Assembly: GCA_021613375.1 (NCBI GenBank)
Contig: CM038704.1
Coordinates: 32,798,582 to 32,862,581 of the forward strand
Origin: Megaleporinus macrocephalus
Taxonomy: Eukaryota > Chordata > Actinopteri > Characiformes > Anostomidae
DNA: 64,000 nt
Direction: 5' to 3'
Shown here in pieces: positions 11,791-25,700 of the stretch. The notes below the pieces were generated by a model, which worked only from the letters and a program-made list of their open reading frames with translations, did not search any database and was not told the DNA's origin. The position numbers and the translations under genes were made by a program. Within the stretch, counting starts at the first letter, position 1; the number at the start of each line of letters is the position of its first letter.

Positions 11791-11824
11791 TTTTGTTTGT
11801 TTGTATTTTTTTTTTACAGTGTAC

Positions 11825-14800
11825 TTTAAGGGTTCCCAGTTTCGGTCATGGTGATGCCATGCACTACACATTTTTCGTGCAGACCACATTAAATATATTA
11901 ATATATTTAATTAATTATCACCGAGACTGTGTTGCTGCGTTTAACACAGAATGTACACGTTATTTAACGCCTTCCTCATGGTGGCCTTAGTCACTAAGCC
12001 TCCCCAAATAAACTATCAGAGCATTCCAAATCCACCACCCCATATAAATTTCTTACAGTTGATTTCACTTCTAGTGTGTATTCGAATATCTTCATTCTCC
12101 CAACATTTTTTTATATTCATATGCTAAAAATTTGGCATTCAAATACCTGCTTGGGTATAGACAAATATATGCTGGTAGTATATGACATGACTATAATTCA
12201 GGCTCATTTAATTTATGCTCATGTTAAGATTCAGACACCCACTATGTCTGTATATAGGCCTGGATAAGACAATAACTTGGCTTACATTAAAGAATACTTG
12301 TCTTTTTTGCCTTTATGATAACCACAGTAGCCAATTTCTCTGGACAAATCTTTCAAATTTCAAAGGCCCTCAAACCCTTAAATTCTTTCGACACACACTT
12401 AAGTGCTATTACCCAAGTGTTAACTGATAGTGAAATATTTATTTTTTACCCGCATTCATGAACTATTACAAGAATAACAGAAAGTGTGCCAATATCAGAG
12501 GTTTCTGGACATTTAATATGAGAAGACACAAGTCTCACAGCCTTTAACCATCCTTTATATTCTATGAGGAAATTGCTCTATTACTGTGTTCCTCCTGGTG
12601 ACATTTATTACGTATCAAATATGGCCCCTGATTCGCTGTCTCCCCTGCAGAACAAATCCATTTCCTCCCATGATTAATTTCATTGTTGCTGTGGATATTA
12701 TTTTTCCCCCTTATTCTCCTCAGTCTGCGGATCTGGCCCAGGCCATGTTTGTAATTCTGTTTAGGTTCAGCTGTTGTTACGAACCATGTGCACTACAGGC
12801 CTGCACTGTAATAAGATTTGACGCTTTCTCTTCTGTACTGAGCACCTGAAAGTGCCAGCTTATTCTGGAAGCACAATTTTCTGCCATACAACAGATCAGA
12901 GTGGATCATTTCACAATAATTACTGTGAAAATCTGAACATACCAGTAGCAGTTTGCTGGCCAAAGCTCAGGTGCAATCATTTGTAGTGATTCCTTTTCCA
13001 AAAAGGTTTTGATATAATTTTCCTCACTGTGCATGCTCACATGAAAAATTCATCTGGAAAGATTTTTTTACAATAAACAATGTATGATGCACTCTAAAAT
13101 TACTTGGAAAAACATGATTTGTAATATGACGTGTAAAAAGAAGTGTACACAGCAAACAATGCCATATTGGTAAATGAAATGATCATACATCTAGCCAATA
13201 TTAAATTTATGAAGCTTAGATATGTGAATGAGAAATGAATGAATAGTTCATAAACAAATTATCCAAGAATTTACTTTACATGTATATATGGCCTATTTTA
13301 TTTTTATTTTATTTAGTTATTAAGTTATTCTCAGTTTCCTCTGTACCTTTTAAAAGAAAAAAGACAACATTTTTGAACATGAGTTTAATTTGTAAATTAT
13401 TAGGGTTTTTTTTTGGAAAACTCAGATTTGAACAAATCTCCATATAGAAACCATTACACTACAACCAAGTGGATATCTGGATGAGACATTTAAGTGGTGC
13501 TACATAGCAACCATGAAGTTGCCTGGACTTTAGAGCTGCGCTACATCATAATTCTTAAAAATAAGGGGAGAAATTTAAGCCACGTTTTACAGTGTTGGTT
13601 ATAGGAAGCAGACTGTACAATGCCTTTACATGGTAATTTATAAAGGTTATTATGAGCATGTTGCCTAATGGAACACAAGTAGCACAGATGGAATTTAACC
13701 TACAAAACATGCATGTACTCACCTGTAAAGTTTAAATAATAAAAACCAAGCAGCACTGCTGACTCAATTTGTTCAGCAAATTAGCATAACACAGCAAAAT
13801 ATACTAATTATTGCTAATTATTTTAATAATAAATGCAGATAAGGAACTCTTATACCTGACTGGTGACCAACCAGATGGCAGATATTCATTATAGCATGTG
13901 GGCTGACTGTCTTATTTTCCGTAATTGGGGTGGCCAATATGGCGGCCATGCTTCATGCTAGGATGGTACTGGTATCCTTTGGCTACCCCTTGGCTATGTT
14001 TCTGCAGTGGTGGCTTCCTGTCCTAACGAAAGCAGGCTTGTCCAGAAGTTCAAGACACCCCATTTTTAATTTCCTGCACCATTGACCCCTGTCTTTACCC
14101 AAAGTACCAGCCTCTGATTTTATTACAGTTGACCAAAAATTAGGAAACATTTAGATGTAATAAAATTGTTTCATGTGCCTCCATTATTACTTGCAGTTGA
14201 AACTTGACACATTGAGAGTATTATTTCAAAGATAATTGCAGCCAGCATCATAACTGGGAAATCAGGGTTAAGCATCTGGTTTTACAAGGAAAATACTGCA
14301 ACTATATGTCTGCTGGGGTCTAATCATGACTGCGATATTTCTAACACCATGGACATTCTGTGCTTTTGTATTGTATCACAGACTCTGAGGTTAGTCATTA
14401 ACCTTGAACCTGACAGAAGCTGGTACTGTTCTTTCTTATATAAACTATTACATCAGTTTACATCACTGACAGGTTGTTAAAATTCACAACCTGCAAACAC
14501 ACAGCATAGTTAAAAAGCTGGCCCTACCATATGGGTGACCTAAGTGACTGTCCGGTTACACCTACTACACAGGGGCAATAAAAGGTTGATTTAAAAGGTT
14601 CTTGTAATTTGATTTGTTAACGCAACAAATATGTAGTTTACATTAAATCTTTTCCCAACCCACAACAGTGCAGTGCACAACCCACAACAGTCTAGCTAAC
14701 CCTGCATACCTTCATTCATCTGGCTCTTAAGGATGGGTTTATCACAAAAATTATGCCACAATAATGTTACATTTTTATTCATCATGCAGCCCTAGTACTG

Positions 14801-15490
14801 ATAATGAATCCATAGGTCCAATGCCCTTTCCAATTTCGTTTCAGCCAAATGGCTCAATGACCCAGTTCAATCTCAGTCTAGAGATCGTAAACAGTTTGAT
14901 CTCGGTCTAGGGTAAGGTAGAAATCTCTAAAATTGTTCTCAAGAACAGCCAATGCTTCGGTCACCGATGTCAGGTGGGTCCTTTCTTGTATTCCTTCAGT
15001 TTTAATGACAAGGCAGGTTATATTATTCCAGTGACACTCCATGATGGTAGCACACTAACTGCACTAACTTAAACACGTAGCTGCTATAAGCACATTTTGT
15101 CCATATAGAACAAAAACAATATTATGCCTACATTAATGAGATCACAGTTTAACAAAAATGTATCTTTTTTTTGGGGTTTACATTTAGTTTAAATTTAGGC
15201 GGTGATTCTGAATAAGTTAAAAAAAAAGAAGGGACCGGGAATGATTTTAAACAATATTTGTTTTTAAATGTTATAGTTGCTATAATATAATAAAAATCTT
15301 TTTTATAATTTCTTATGGTCTTAGTCTTGACTTTATGTGTACAGGTCTCAGTCTACACTTAAACACTATTAGTAATAGTGTTTAAGATTTCAACAAAAAT
15401 AGCTTGTTTATGCCATGCAATTGTATACAGCTTGGAATCCATCAATAATATTGAAAATTATTCTGTCAATTAAAATAGATTAACAGCTGA
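11825..15490. other. Intergenic, no gene seen
   Basis: AT-rich sequence. The longest open frames (up to 87 codons near 12586) have no protein-like pattern or splice context. Confidence 0.5.

Positions 15491-15492
<2 letters not shown>

Positions 15493-15549
<57 letters not shown>
15493..15549. repeat. (GATA)n/(GACA)n microsatellite
   Basis: About ten GATA units followed by several GACA units. Confidence 0.95.
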
Positions 15550-17135
15550 CTCAACAAAGTTGAGTGCAGTACACATTAAAGTGTCCATCTGGTGTAAAGT
15601 ATAGGTTAAGTACCATAGATGTGTGACAAAGTGGCAGTGTAAGTTCCAAAATTATAGCAATTATATAGTGCAATGTATTTCATGTTTATGCAGGAAGACC
15701 ATGTTGTGTTTTTTCTTTCAGTCTCCAAACTCATAAATCAGCCTGACTGTAACAGCATGCCAGCTTTTCTCTCATGGTTGTTTGTTTTACAGTCCGCCTT
15801 TCCATTTTATACACTAACAAACCTGATCCACCTGAGACCTGGCAGCCAAACCAGCTTATTTACATTATGCTGTTCTCTTGTAAGCTGCCACAGTAAAATA
15901 AGCACATCTCCACAGCAGCAGAGAGATGATGTCATACTTAGGCCTTTTTTTTTTTAAGAAATGTTCACCTTAATTATCACAGGTGCTGCTGTGAAACAGG
16001 TGCATGTTGAACACCATAGAGAAAACCATGAAAGTGAACTACTACATACACCCATCCATACAAGTCTTAAAACATAGGAAAAGTAGATAAGGCATTTACA
16101 TTATGTTCCAAGTCAACCTCTAAACAATTTATTCTGTCTCTAAAAGGTTTTATACTTTTCTTCTTTCTGGGTACTGTGGGGGCTAGATCTTATGAAGGCA
16201 TATGGAAACTTAAGATATGAAGAAAGAGCTTATTTTACATGTATATTTTATTGTGCATATTATCTGCTAAGTTTTAAACCAGCAATTATCTAAAAAATTG
16301 GATTGCTGCCTTTTATGCACTAAATAATATCAGTATATCAAGTCAAAGGTACATTCAACCTTAAACAAAGAGGAACCCTGTTTTTGCACAGCGACATTCT
16401 ATATTTTATACACATTTCAAGGATTGTATTTTAGCTCAAAATTGTAGTTTATGACTTTTATAAACATTTAGACACCTCTGCTAACCCTGTCCAAGGGGAT
16501 GTAAGTGAGGGTATAAAAGTGACTAGCGACATGTTTATGGTTAGGAAAAGGCTGCTGTACCTATAACGCTTTTATTGCAGGTGACTTGCCAACAGAAGAA
16601 GATATTATACAACAGCAGTTTTTATTGTTAAACCAATTCACCACTTTTAGATCAACAGCTAGCCTAAGGCAAAGAACAACTGAATGGATGATGCTCTCTA
16701 CTATATCTATTACACTACCGCTGTAGTTTCTAGCACTCTTGAGTAAGATTCAAGAAGTGAAGAAAAGCAGGAATTCAGATTGGACAGCTCTGATCAAATA
16801 CAATGTTTTGTTTTCTAAGTGAAAAAAGTTAGCACATGCTCTACATGGAAAACACAGTCTAGTTAAAAAAAGGATGAACATGTAATAACATTGAGACAGC
16901 AATAGCAACAGCAATAACTGAAAGCAAGGATGAAAAGGCCAATGTCATGGGACTAACAAGCATTCAAGTAAATATGATAATATGATAACTTTTCATAAGC
17001 AAGATAAATTCTCTGCTCTCTAAACTGGTTTACGTACAATCCTATTTAAAAATAAGTTAAAACTTATGCATGTTAGTAAACAAATTATATTTATTGAATT
17101 AATTTAACAAACTGGGGGAAATATATGATATAAAA
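15550..17135. other. Intergenic, no gene seen
   Basis: No recognisable exon or named element. Confidence 0.5.
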
Positions 17136-17139
17136 TAAA

Positions 17140-18040
17140 AGGTGTAATAATTTGAGACAACTTTTTATTTTTTCCCTTTTTTATATTATTCACAATTGAA
17201 CACAGAACACATATCACATGCTCAAAGTGAGACATTTCAATGTCATTTAGCACTTGATGGCAGCAACGCATCTCAAAAAAGTTGGGACAGGGCCATATCT
17301 AGCATTGTGTAGGACTTTTCGTTTCATGATGCACTGTTGGTGAAGGTTTGAACTGCAGGCAAGTCAGCACCTGGACTCTTCTCCTGCGAAGCCATACCAC
17401 TGTGATGGATGCAGTATGTGGTTTAACATTGTCTTGCTAAAATATTTGCTAAAGGCCTTCCCTGAAAGTGATGCTGTCTGGATGGGAGCACATGTTGTTC
17501 TAAAACCTCTATATACCTTTCAGCATTGATAGTGCCTTTCCAGATATGTAAGCTGTCCACACCATAGGCAATAATGCAACCCCATATGACTTTGTGTGAT
17601 ACAGCTTTAATTTGCATTGTGTATTGCACAGCGAACTGTGTCCACAGACAGTAATTTCTGAGAGTGTTCCTAAGCCCATACAGTGACTTCAAGTACTGAA
17701 TCATGTCTGTTAATGATGCCTGAGGGCCTGAAGATCACAAGCATCCAATGATGATGTCTGCCTTCTCCCTTGTTCACAGGACTTCACTAAATATTTTAAT
17801 ATTATGTACTGTAGGTGGTACAATATCCAAAGTCTTCTTAATGTTGAGGAACATTTTCTTGAAATTGTTCTACAAATTTCAAACATTTTTTGCAGATTGA
17901 AGAACCTATTTTTCTTCTGAGAGACTCTGCCTCTCTAGAATGCTCTTTTTATACCGAGTCATGTGACTTAGTTGCAAGTTGCTCCTCCACCTGTTTTTTG
18001 TTTTTTTTATTAGTGCCACTTACTTTGCTGTATACACACA
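17140..18040 (-). mobile_element. Tc1/mariner-type element, decayed transposase on - strand
   Basis: It carries GCATCTCAAAAAAGTTGGGA (17272), a hallmark of a very common fish family, with a matching copy on the + strand at 22207-22935. The - strand reads [20 protein letters not shown] then INAERYIEVLEQHVLPSRQ, the conserved segment before the second catalytic aspartate. Frames break afterwards. Non-functional. Confidence 0.82.
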
Positions 18041-18289
18041 GACACTGAAAAGAACCTGCATCAGTCACAGTCTTGATGACATCATCATTTCTAACAATGT
18101 ATACATGAGCACCAACCTGGGTCAAACATTGGGGGTGGAGTAAAAAATAAATAAATAAAAGAATAAAGTGATAAAGCAGGTGAAGTGATATGTGATCACT
18201 TTGCCATGTTGCATGCTTCTTGTAACATTATAACTACATGATAATGTTATAAATCTACCATTTCTGCTTTCACACAGGGGCAGTTAACC

Positions 18290-18390
18290 CGTTCATACAG
18301 TGAAACACCCACACACACACACTAGGTGGCAGTGAGCACACTTGCCCGGTTCCCCCACAGCACCTGGGGAACAGAAAATTAGCTGTCTGC
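18290..18390. repeat. CA-rich dispersed repeat fragment
   Basis: The segment with CACACACACTAGGTGGCAGTG followed by CACTTGCCCGG resembles a dispersed repeat common in fish. Recognised from memory only. Confidence 0.3.
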
Positions 18391-19319
18391 AAAATCCATA
18401 TATATAACTCCATTATATATAACATAATATAACTCCATTCCAAAGATAATGCAAACAAGTTAATCAAAACATTGGTAGGGACAATTCTATCCTCCCAAAA
18501 TATTGGTTTGGACCGCCTATATGCAAACCTACCCCTAAGCTAGACTGTTATATAACAGTCCTAACTCCACCCAAAATGACACCCCAAAATTAACATATAT
18601 CAGCTCAAGTTCCGGCCCAGCAGAAACAGTGACAAAGAAGAAACAGCAATGCCGGATTATATCTGCAGAAAATTATTGTTCCAGGCTATTAAGGGGATGT
18701 CAGCACTTTCTATTCCCTTTCCAATGATCTGTAAGTGGTCATAGACGTTCATCTTTAAACAAGGCTGATATTAAATTAGCCGCACAGTATTTCTGGTTGG
18801 TGTACTGTTCCTGTCTATAGCAGAGTTAAACCAGAGGGGCGCTGTTGAGGCGGAACTGACCACGACAAAAACGTTTTATTTTCCTGTTTGGAAAGATATT
18901 TATCTGACATAATATTTTTGTATAAGAGTGCAATTAATCAGCTGTTAATCAAAAAAAGTGTCATATTAGTTCAAATCTATTTCACTGTGGCAGCTTTTTC
19001 CACACTGTTGTATGCAGTTTCACTACATATTTTTTTTCAGCTTTGCGCAGTTTATTTATAGATTACTGTATACAAACACGCAATAATCTAATAATGTATG
19101 GCACAACATCTACAGTACCTCTTTATTAGAACCATAAGTCGCAGTAGTATAATAAAAAGTACTAATAGTATACAGGCTATTTTTTATCACTAGACTACAA
19201 CACAAACTACAGAAATACACAAATGTAAAAATACAGGCAAATGTGTGTTATTGTTGTTATTATTATTGTGATTTTTTTTCTAGACTTCTATCACTTTCTA
19301 TCATTTTATTAATTTTAGC
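18391..19319. other. Upstream of hyi, no gene seen
   Basis: AT-rich with no exon candidates. Short TATTAT runs lie near 19255. Confidence 0.45.
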
Positions 19320-19591
19320 CTGTTTTAACATAAAGCTGCGCGCGCGCGCCGATCGGGGATCAACTTGACGTCGAGTGCACTTTCAGCTAGTGGCTAAAGC
19401 GTTTTAATCATGTCTAAATTTCAAAATGAACACCGACCTGCCAAAAAAAGTTACATGCTGAGAAACGACATGTAGGACCGGAAGGGTTAGCTTGCTGATG
19501 CTGCGAGTCAATGATTAGCTTGGCTAGTTGTTTACGCCAGGTCAGATAAGTGTTGTCAATTAAACGGGACACGAAGTGATACAAAGAGAAC
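19320..19591 (+). promoter_or_regulatory. hyi proximal promoter and 5' UTR region
   Basis: The 270 bp before the hyi start become GC-rich and CpG-rich against AT-rich flanks. They include a (CG)n run at about 19338-19350 and a CRE-like TGACGTCG at about 19367. No TATA box is evident at a usable distance. The transcription start cannot be fixed from sequence. Confidence 0.5.
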
Positions 19592-19790
19592 ATGACATCG
19601 CTAAAATTTTGTGCTAACATTTCATGGCTGTTTACCGAATTGCCCGAATTCAGCCAGCGAGCGCAAGCTGCAGCTCGAGCGGGTTTCCAGGCGGTGGAAG
19701 CGGCGTGGCTGTACGACTCTGATCCGGGAGATCTGCGAAGGGTGACTGAGGAAACCGGCTTGGAAGTAGCACTTTTAAACACTTCCCCAG
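19592..19790 (+). CDS. hyi: hyi coding exon 1
   Basis: Residues 1-66 plus one base of codon 67. It starts at ATG 19592 and ends at CCCCAG|GTAAGA. It is GC-rich and CpG-rich compared with its surroundings, as expected for a first exon. It encodes the first barrel strand ([10 protein letters not shown]) and the helix and strand around [12 protein letters not shown]. Confidence 0.93.
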
Positions 19791-22700
19791 GTAAGAGGAC
19801 ATGGAATTATGTGGGCGTTTTAATAGGATTTCTGCCTACTTCGTTTAACTTAACACCATATACGTTTTGCTTTCCTTGCCTGTGTTCTGTTCGAATTGGT
19901 TTTCATTTGTAGTTTTTTATAGTGAGACGCTTCATTGCACGATCGTTAGAGGTGGCGCCGCAAAAACTACATCTCCCATGATGTGTTGCGAGCGCCAAAG
20001 CAACTTCTTCCTGAACGGATTTCCTAACCGATTTTCTAGAAGTTAAAAGTTTTCTCCGGTTAAACTTTCACAGACAAAAGCTTTAGACTTTCATGTTTAT
20101 TGGAGTATCCATGTTATACCCCATGGTGTATCTAATACTTGAATTACTCAAACAGTGGTCAACTAAAGAAAAAAAAACTTATGGACAAACTAATGCCTTT
20201 ACTGGTGTTTTGTGATTCTTTCCATTTGCCTTTGCTGGTGTTGTGTGGTGCTTTTCTTTGTTGTTAGTGTTTCACTTTATTGACAGGACTGTGGAGGGCC
20301 GGAGCGCTATCAAATAGCTTTAGAATAAGATGTAATCCAGAATTAATTACTAATATCAGTGCCTGACCTCAAATTATTGTGGATGACTTAAGCAAACACT
20401 CACAGCAGTGTTCCAATACCTAGTCTAAAGCCATCCCAAAAGAGTATTACTACAGTAAAGGAGAAAAAAACTCGCTATCAATACCCTTGATTTCAGAAGG
20501 AATATTGCATTAGCATGTGCCTACAAACTTACTGTTCTGTCTAAAATTATTGGCAGTGGGGGAAAAGGGTTATAATAAATTAATCTTTTGGTAAATTAGT
20601 TTAATTTCACATTAAAAACAAGAGAAAAGTTTATCATTGATTGAAGTAAATTTATTTTGAGGAAAAAAATACAGAGTTGAGTAACATTATGTCCATTTTC
20701 TACTTTTGATGGCAGCATTATGATCTGGGTAATGTTTTGGTGGCAATCTTTGGGTCCACACATGCATGCGAAAAGCACTCTCAACCAATTTGGGTTTAAA
20801 TCCATCCTACACCCATACATGCTAATGGTCTTACCTGGTGCTGGTGGCATCTTCCAGCAAGACAATGTGACATGTCACATGGCTAGAAATCTCAGACATT
20901 GGTTAGCACGATCAAGACTTCCAAGTACTACCCTGCCCCTTAATTCACCAGACTTGCACCAAATTGGGTATCTGTGAGACCAACTTGGTTGTCGTGTTCG
21001 CTCTATGAATCCTCCCCCACAGACCCTCCAAGAGCTATGCAATGCACTGCTGTCAGCATGGCTCCAGATACCTATGACAAACTACCAGGACCTTATTTCA
21101 GTCATTCCCAGCCCGTCTAGTTGCTGTCTGTGCTGTACATGGCGACTAAACTGGATATTAGCAGGTGGCTTTATTTTTAATACATTTTTATTTTTTTAAA
21201 TAAATAAAATTTTTTACAGTTTATTTTTATATAGCATCTCATACTCAAGGACGCTTTACATAGGGAAGAAAAAAAAATCAACAAACTTCTCTTTCCTTTA
21301 CATTACTGTGAATTTTTGGCCAGGCTAAGGTCTTTTGAGCATTGTAGGCCTAAACATGTGTTTTCCAATAAGCTGATTATCAGAAAAACAGTTATTTGGG
21401 GTTGTCCAGTTGTTGCATGTGTCTTGTAAATACAGCCTACAAAAAAAAGTCAAATTTATGGTAAATTCTTTAAAGAACTGTTACTTAGTATTTATGAAAG
21501 GTGTGATATTTTTCAGGTAATTTAAAGAATGGTGACTTGGGTCTGGGTGCTGTCCCTGGGAGGGAGCAAGAATTCAGACAGGGTTTGTCTCAGGCCATTC
21601 ACTACGCTAAAACACTGGACTGCAAGAGGTATTGCGAGTTTGCAGCATGTGTACTGTTTAATACATTTTGTAAAATAAGTAGTGTGAAATGGGAGGGCAC
21701 TGGGCACAATGCAGGGGTGAGGAGGATAGGCTGGTTTGCAGTTTTTCCTCTGGTATGTATATCATTAGTATTTCTTATCTTTAAGTAAAAAACAGACAGA
21801 ATCAGTAGTTCAAGCTGGTCCCTAGGAACCCTAGGAAATGCTTGCTCCAACCAACCAAGTGATATCATTTGTTAATTTATTAAAGCCTAACTCTACCATG
21901 GCTAGAACTATTAAAAGGTAAAAAGTTTATAGTTAAATTATTCATGTTTGCATAAAAAACATTAGTATGTCTGTATTTGCTCTGAAATGTAATCTTTTAA
22001 AATACTGACATAGTAATATTTTGGTGCAGGATCCACTTGATGGCTGGAAGAGTACCTGCAGGAGTGCCGCGTTCTGCCGCTTTAGTGGAAATGGAGGCCA
22101 CGTTTGTGCAAAACTTGAGATATGCTGCAGATATCCTTGCAAAGGTGACACACTATAATAGCATATAGTTATAAATAACAGAACATATTTTTGATAGGTT
22201 TTTTTTTACAACCCCAATTGTAAAAAAGTTTGGACGCCATGTAAAATATAAACAGAATGCAATGATTTACAAATTGTATAGACCCATATTTTATTCACAA
22301 AAAAACAAACACATCAGATGTTGAAAGTGAAACATTTTACCTTAATTGCTACTAACTCATTTAGAACTTGATGGAAGCAACGCATCTCAAAATGTTGCGA
22401 TGAGGCAAAGGTTGGAGCGAGCTGTGTTCTGCAGGCTCAAGGAGAGGGACCATTCAGTTTGTTTCATCGCACAGTTCAAGATCTTTGATGGGCAGCTTAC
22501 ACATCTGGAAAGGCACTGTCAATGCTGAACAGTGTATAATGGTTTTAGAACAACATATGCTCCCATGCACAAAGCGTCTCTTTCAGGGAAGGCCTTGCAT
22601 ATTTCAGCAAGACTACATTGCTAAACCACATCCAGCATCCATCCAAGAATCTGAGTGCTGAACTGGCCTCATCATCATTTAGAGACTGTTGTTAAAAGGG

Positions 22701-25700
22701 AAAAACTACACAATGGCATGGCTCTGTCCCAACTTTTTTTTGAGATGCGTTGCTGCCATCAAGATCTAAATTAGTTAAACATTTTCATGAAATGGTAATA
22801 TGTCTAATTTTCAACATCTGATATGTGTTCTATGTTTTACTGTGAATAAAATATGGGTATATGAGATTTGTAAATCATTGCATCCTGTTTTTATTTACAT
22901 TTATTAGCATCCCAACTTTTTAGTAACTTTTGTTCTATACTGCGATCAAGACAACACAAACAAGACATGTAGCCAAAGAAGGATATAGCCAAAGTGAGCT
23001 GTATTTCTCAACTATTAGGTTATTAAAAACTAAGAATTGCCTTTATTTCTAAGAATTTAAGGGAAGCAGCTGTTGCATCGTTCCACATGTGCTGTTCCTA
23101 ATGGTCCCCTTAAAAATCCATTAGAAAAGTGTAGAAAAGAGCTCAGAGTGGGTGAGATGCTGCGGTAACAGAAATGATAATGAAATATAAATTATACACA
23201 GCTATTGTAAAAAAAATACTTCTTGTTGATAGCTTATTTTAGTATTTAAGATTATGATGACAAGTTAAAAAAATACTTCACAATGATGGTCACAAGCATG
23301 TCATTTGCATTGCTTACATCAATAGGCCTTGATGTGTCAGTACAGTTTACTAAAGCCACTTTGTGCATGACTGATCCCTGAAGAGAAGCCTTCTCATACC
23401 AGCCAGGTCTGTCCTCTTTCTGGACAACCTGAATTTTTGGTCTGAACCTGAATACAGCTCAAGAATTTATTTTCGAAGTGTGGATCCGAGCCTGACCAAA
23501 CATTATCTGAATCTGGTCCAACCAAACCCTATTGAGCCTGAAACTGACTCAAGGTGAACCAAATTGACCAGGACTGGCCTGAACCAGCTTAACCAGCTAA
23601 AAACGTTTTTAGTAATGCAGTCCACAGCTGTCCAAAATGAACATTAAATTCCGCTTTACCAAATAAATGCACAAAGAAGTGCTTTCAAACAACATATAAA
23701 AAGTTTTAGGCCAAGTTTTCTATAATGCTTTTTCCATCTCACACAATGCTCTTTACAATGCTGATATTGAAGTTAATCTTTACCTGCTTAATCCTAAAAC
23801 TCTTATTCTACATGGAGCATATTACATGTAATATAAAAATATATTTTGAAATTTAATGAAATATAAACATCCCTTTGGTTGCACCAAACTGTCCTCTTAT
23901 AAATTGATTAATGGTTTATGTACCTTGCATCATATCAAGGTAAAAAGAAGTGCAGTGCAGCTAAAAAAAAAAAATATGTGGTAGGCAGGCTCTGAGAGTC
24001 ACATTAGAAAGGATTTTTGAACCCGATGGGAGCAGTCAGGTCTCATCAGATTTAGACATATTTCAAAATCTCGTATGTGACAACACTGCAATTAATCTGC
24101 ACTCAGAATCTTTTGATAGTTTGCAAATTGAGATCTGACAGTGAAACACTGTTTATACTTCAAACCGTTTCTATAATTCTATAACATGCAATTTAGACAG
24201 ATGGTAATGTTTTTGCAATAGTAATGATACTGTAAAGTACAAAGAATGCTTGTTTATTTGTTGCTTTCCTTTTAGGAGGGGATTCTTGGCTTGATCGAGC
24301 CAATTAACACAAGAATAACCGATCCTCAGTATTTCCTAGATTCACCACATCAAGGTGAAACTTTTGCTTCATTTTGGGGTAAATTGTCTTATTCAGAATA
24401 TTTATCCTAGAGCAGGACTTTATATGGCACATACATTGTAAAAAATATTCCTGTGGTTGCACTGCCATTGACATTTTAACACAGTTATTGTACACTGATG
24501 TGTTTGTTACTACAAATAGCGGCTGACATCCTTCAAAAAGTTGACCGTCCCAACATCAAGCTACAAATGGTGAGTATGTTGTGTGCTTTAAAATTACAGT
24601 TCATCCTAAATATTGGCATCCAGTACAGTAAAAGATGGTTTGACAGTTTGACATGTCCTAAACAAGCACTTTAACAAACTTTTGCTGTGTTCAACTTACA
24701 CAGTAATAAAATATATCTATAAAAATCTGAGCATTGCTCACATAAGTCCTAATGGTGTTTTACATTAGTGGCAATGGTAATTACATCTACACTTGCATGC
24801 TAATAGAATAACAAAAGCCAAAGGTATGTATGTGGCATAATCCTGACATTAACTAATCCAACTTCAATAGGGGGGTTGTTGCCAGTATTCCCATGTACTG
24901 CAATATTCTGATTGTTAAGGAAATACATTATTTCAATTATGCATTGTCAATAAGACCTACACTGGCAAGCCGTATGCATATGAAGCAAATGACAGCACAT
25001 CTCTGAGTTCTGACCTGTATGTGAATTGAGTTGATTATGCAGGACTATTTTTGGAACTGTGAAGACTTTTAATCCAAAGAGTTTGGTTACAGAATCAAGG
25101 CAAAGAAAAGATAGGTGCTTTGTATGTATGCTGTTTATAGCGATGGCTACAGCAGGTTAAGAATGACCAATAAATTAATGGTGGCCTAATTAATGGTTAG
25201 CTTTTACACATTTTTCCCCAAGTGTAGTTCAAAGTTTGCTTCTTTGGTTTTGCACAAGGTGCTTGGAGGCTAATGAAATTAAATAATAAAAGCTGATTCC
25301 TCACTAATTAGTGTGGTGCAAAGCACATGTCTAAACTATCACACAATTAGTGAAGTAATGTAAAATATCCTTGCTGATATGCTTTGACTTTGTATTACAT
25401 ACTTTCACCTGTTCTGTTCAAATGTAGTGGGAAATTTCTATGAGAAATAGTCATAACTGTACCCAGCAATCAGGAATGACAGTGTCATAGGAAGTTAGTG
25501 TATTATGGCTGTTGTGAGCAGGCCCACTCTTGCTTTTTGTGGGTAATGAAATCATATTTCAGTGTGTGTTTTTCCTTTTTGATTTCTCAGCTAAATAAAT
25601 TATATCTGGGGACTTTGTTCAGTGCATAGCTGGAGGGAAGCTGATGGCATTAGGCAGCATTGCAGCTGCGGTGCCTGCATCCAGGCAGGGGAAAAAAGAC

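Noticed and set aside
11445..11990. 181-codon open frame
   Set aside because: Kept open by the 84-bp tandem repeat; repetitive peptide, no splice context.
12586..12849. Possible small membrane protein of 87 codons
   Set aside because: No splice sites, promoter or conservation clue; hydrophobic frames arise easily in T-rich DNA.
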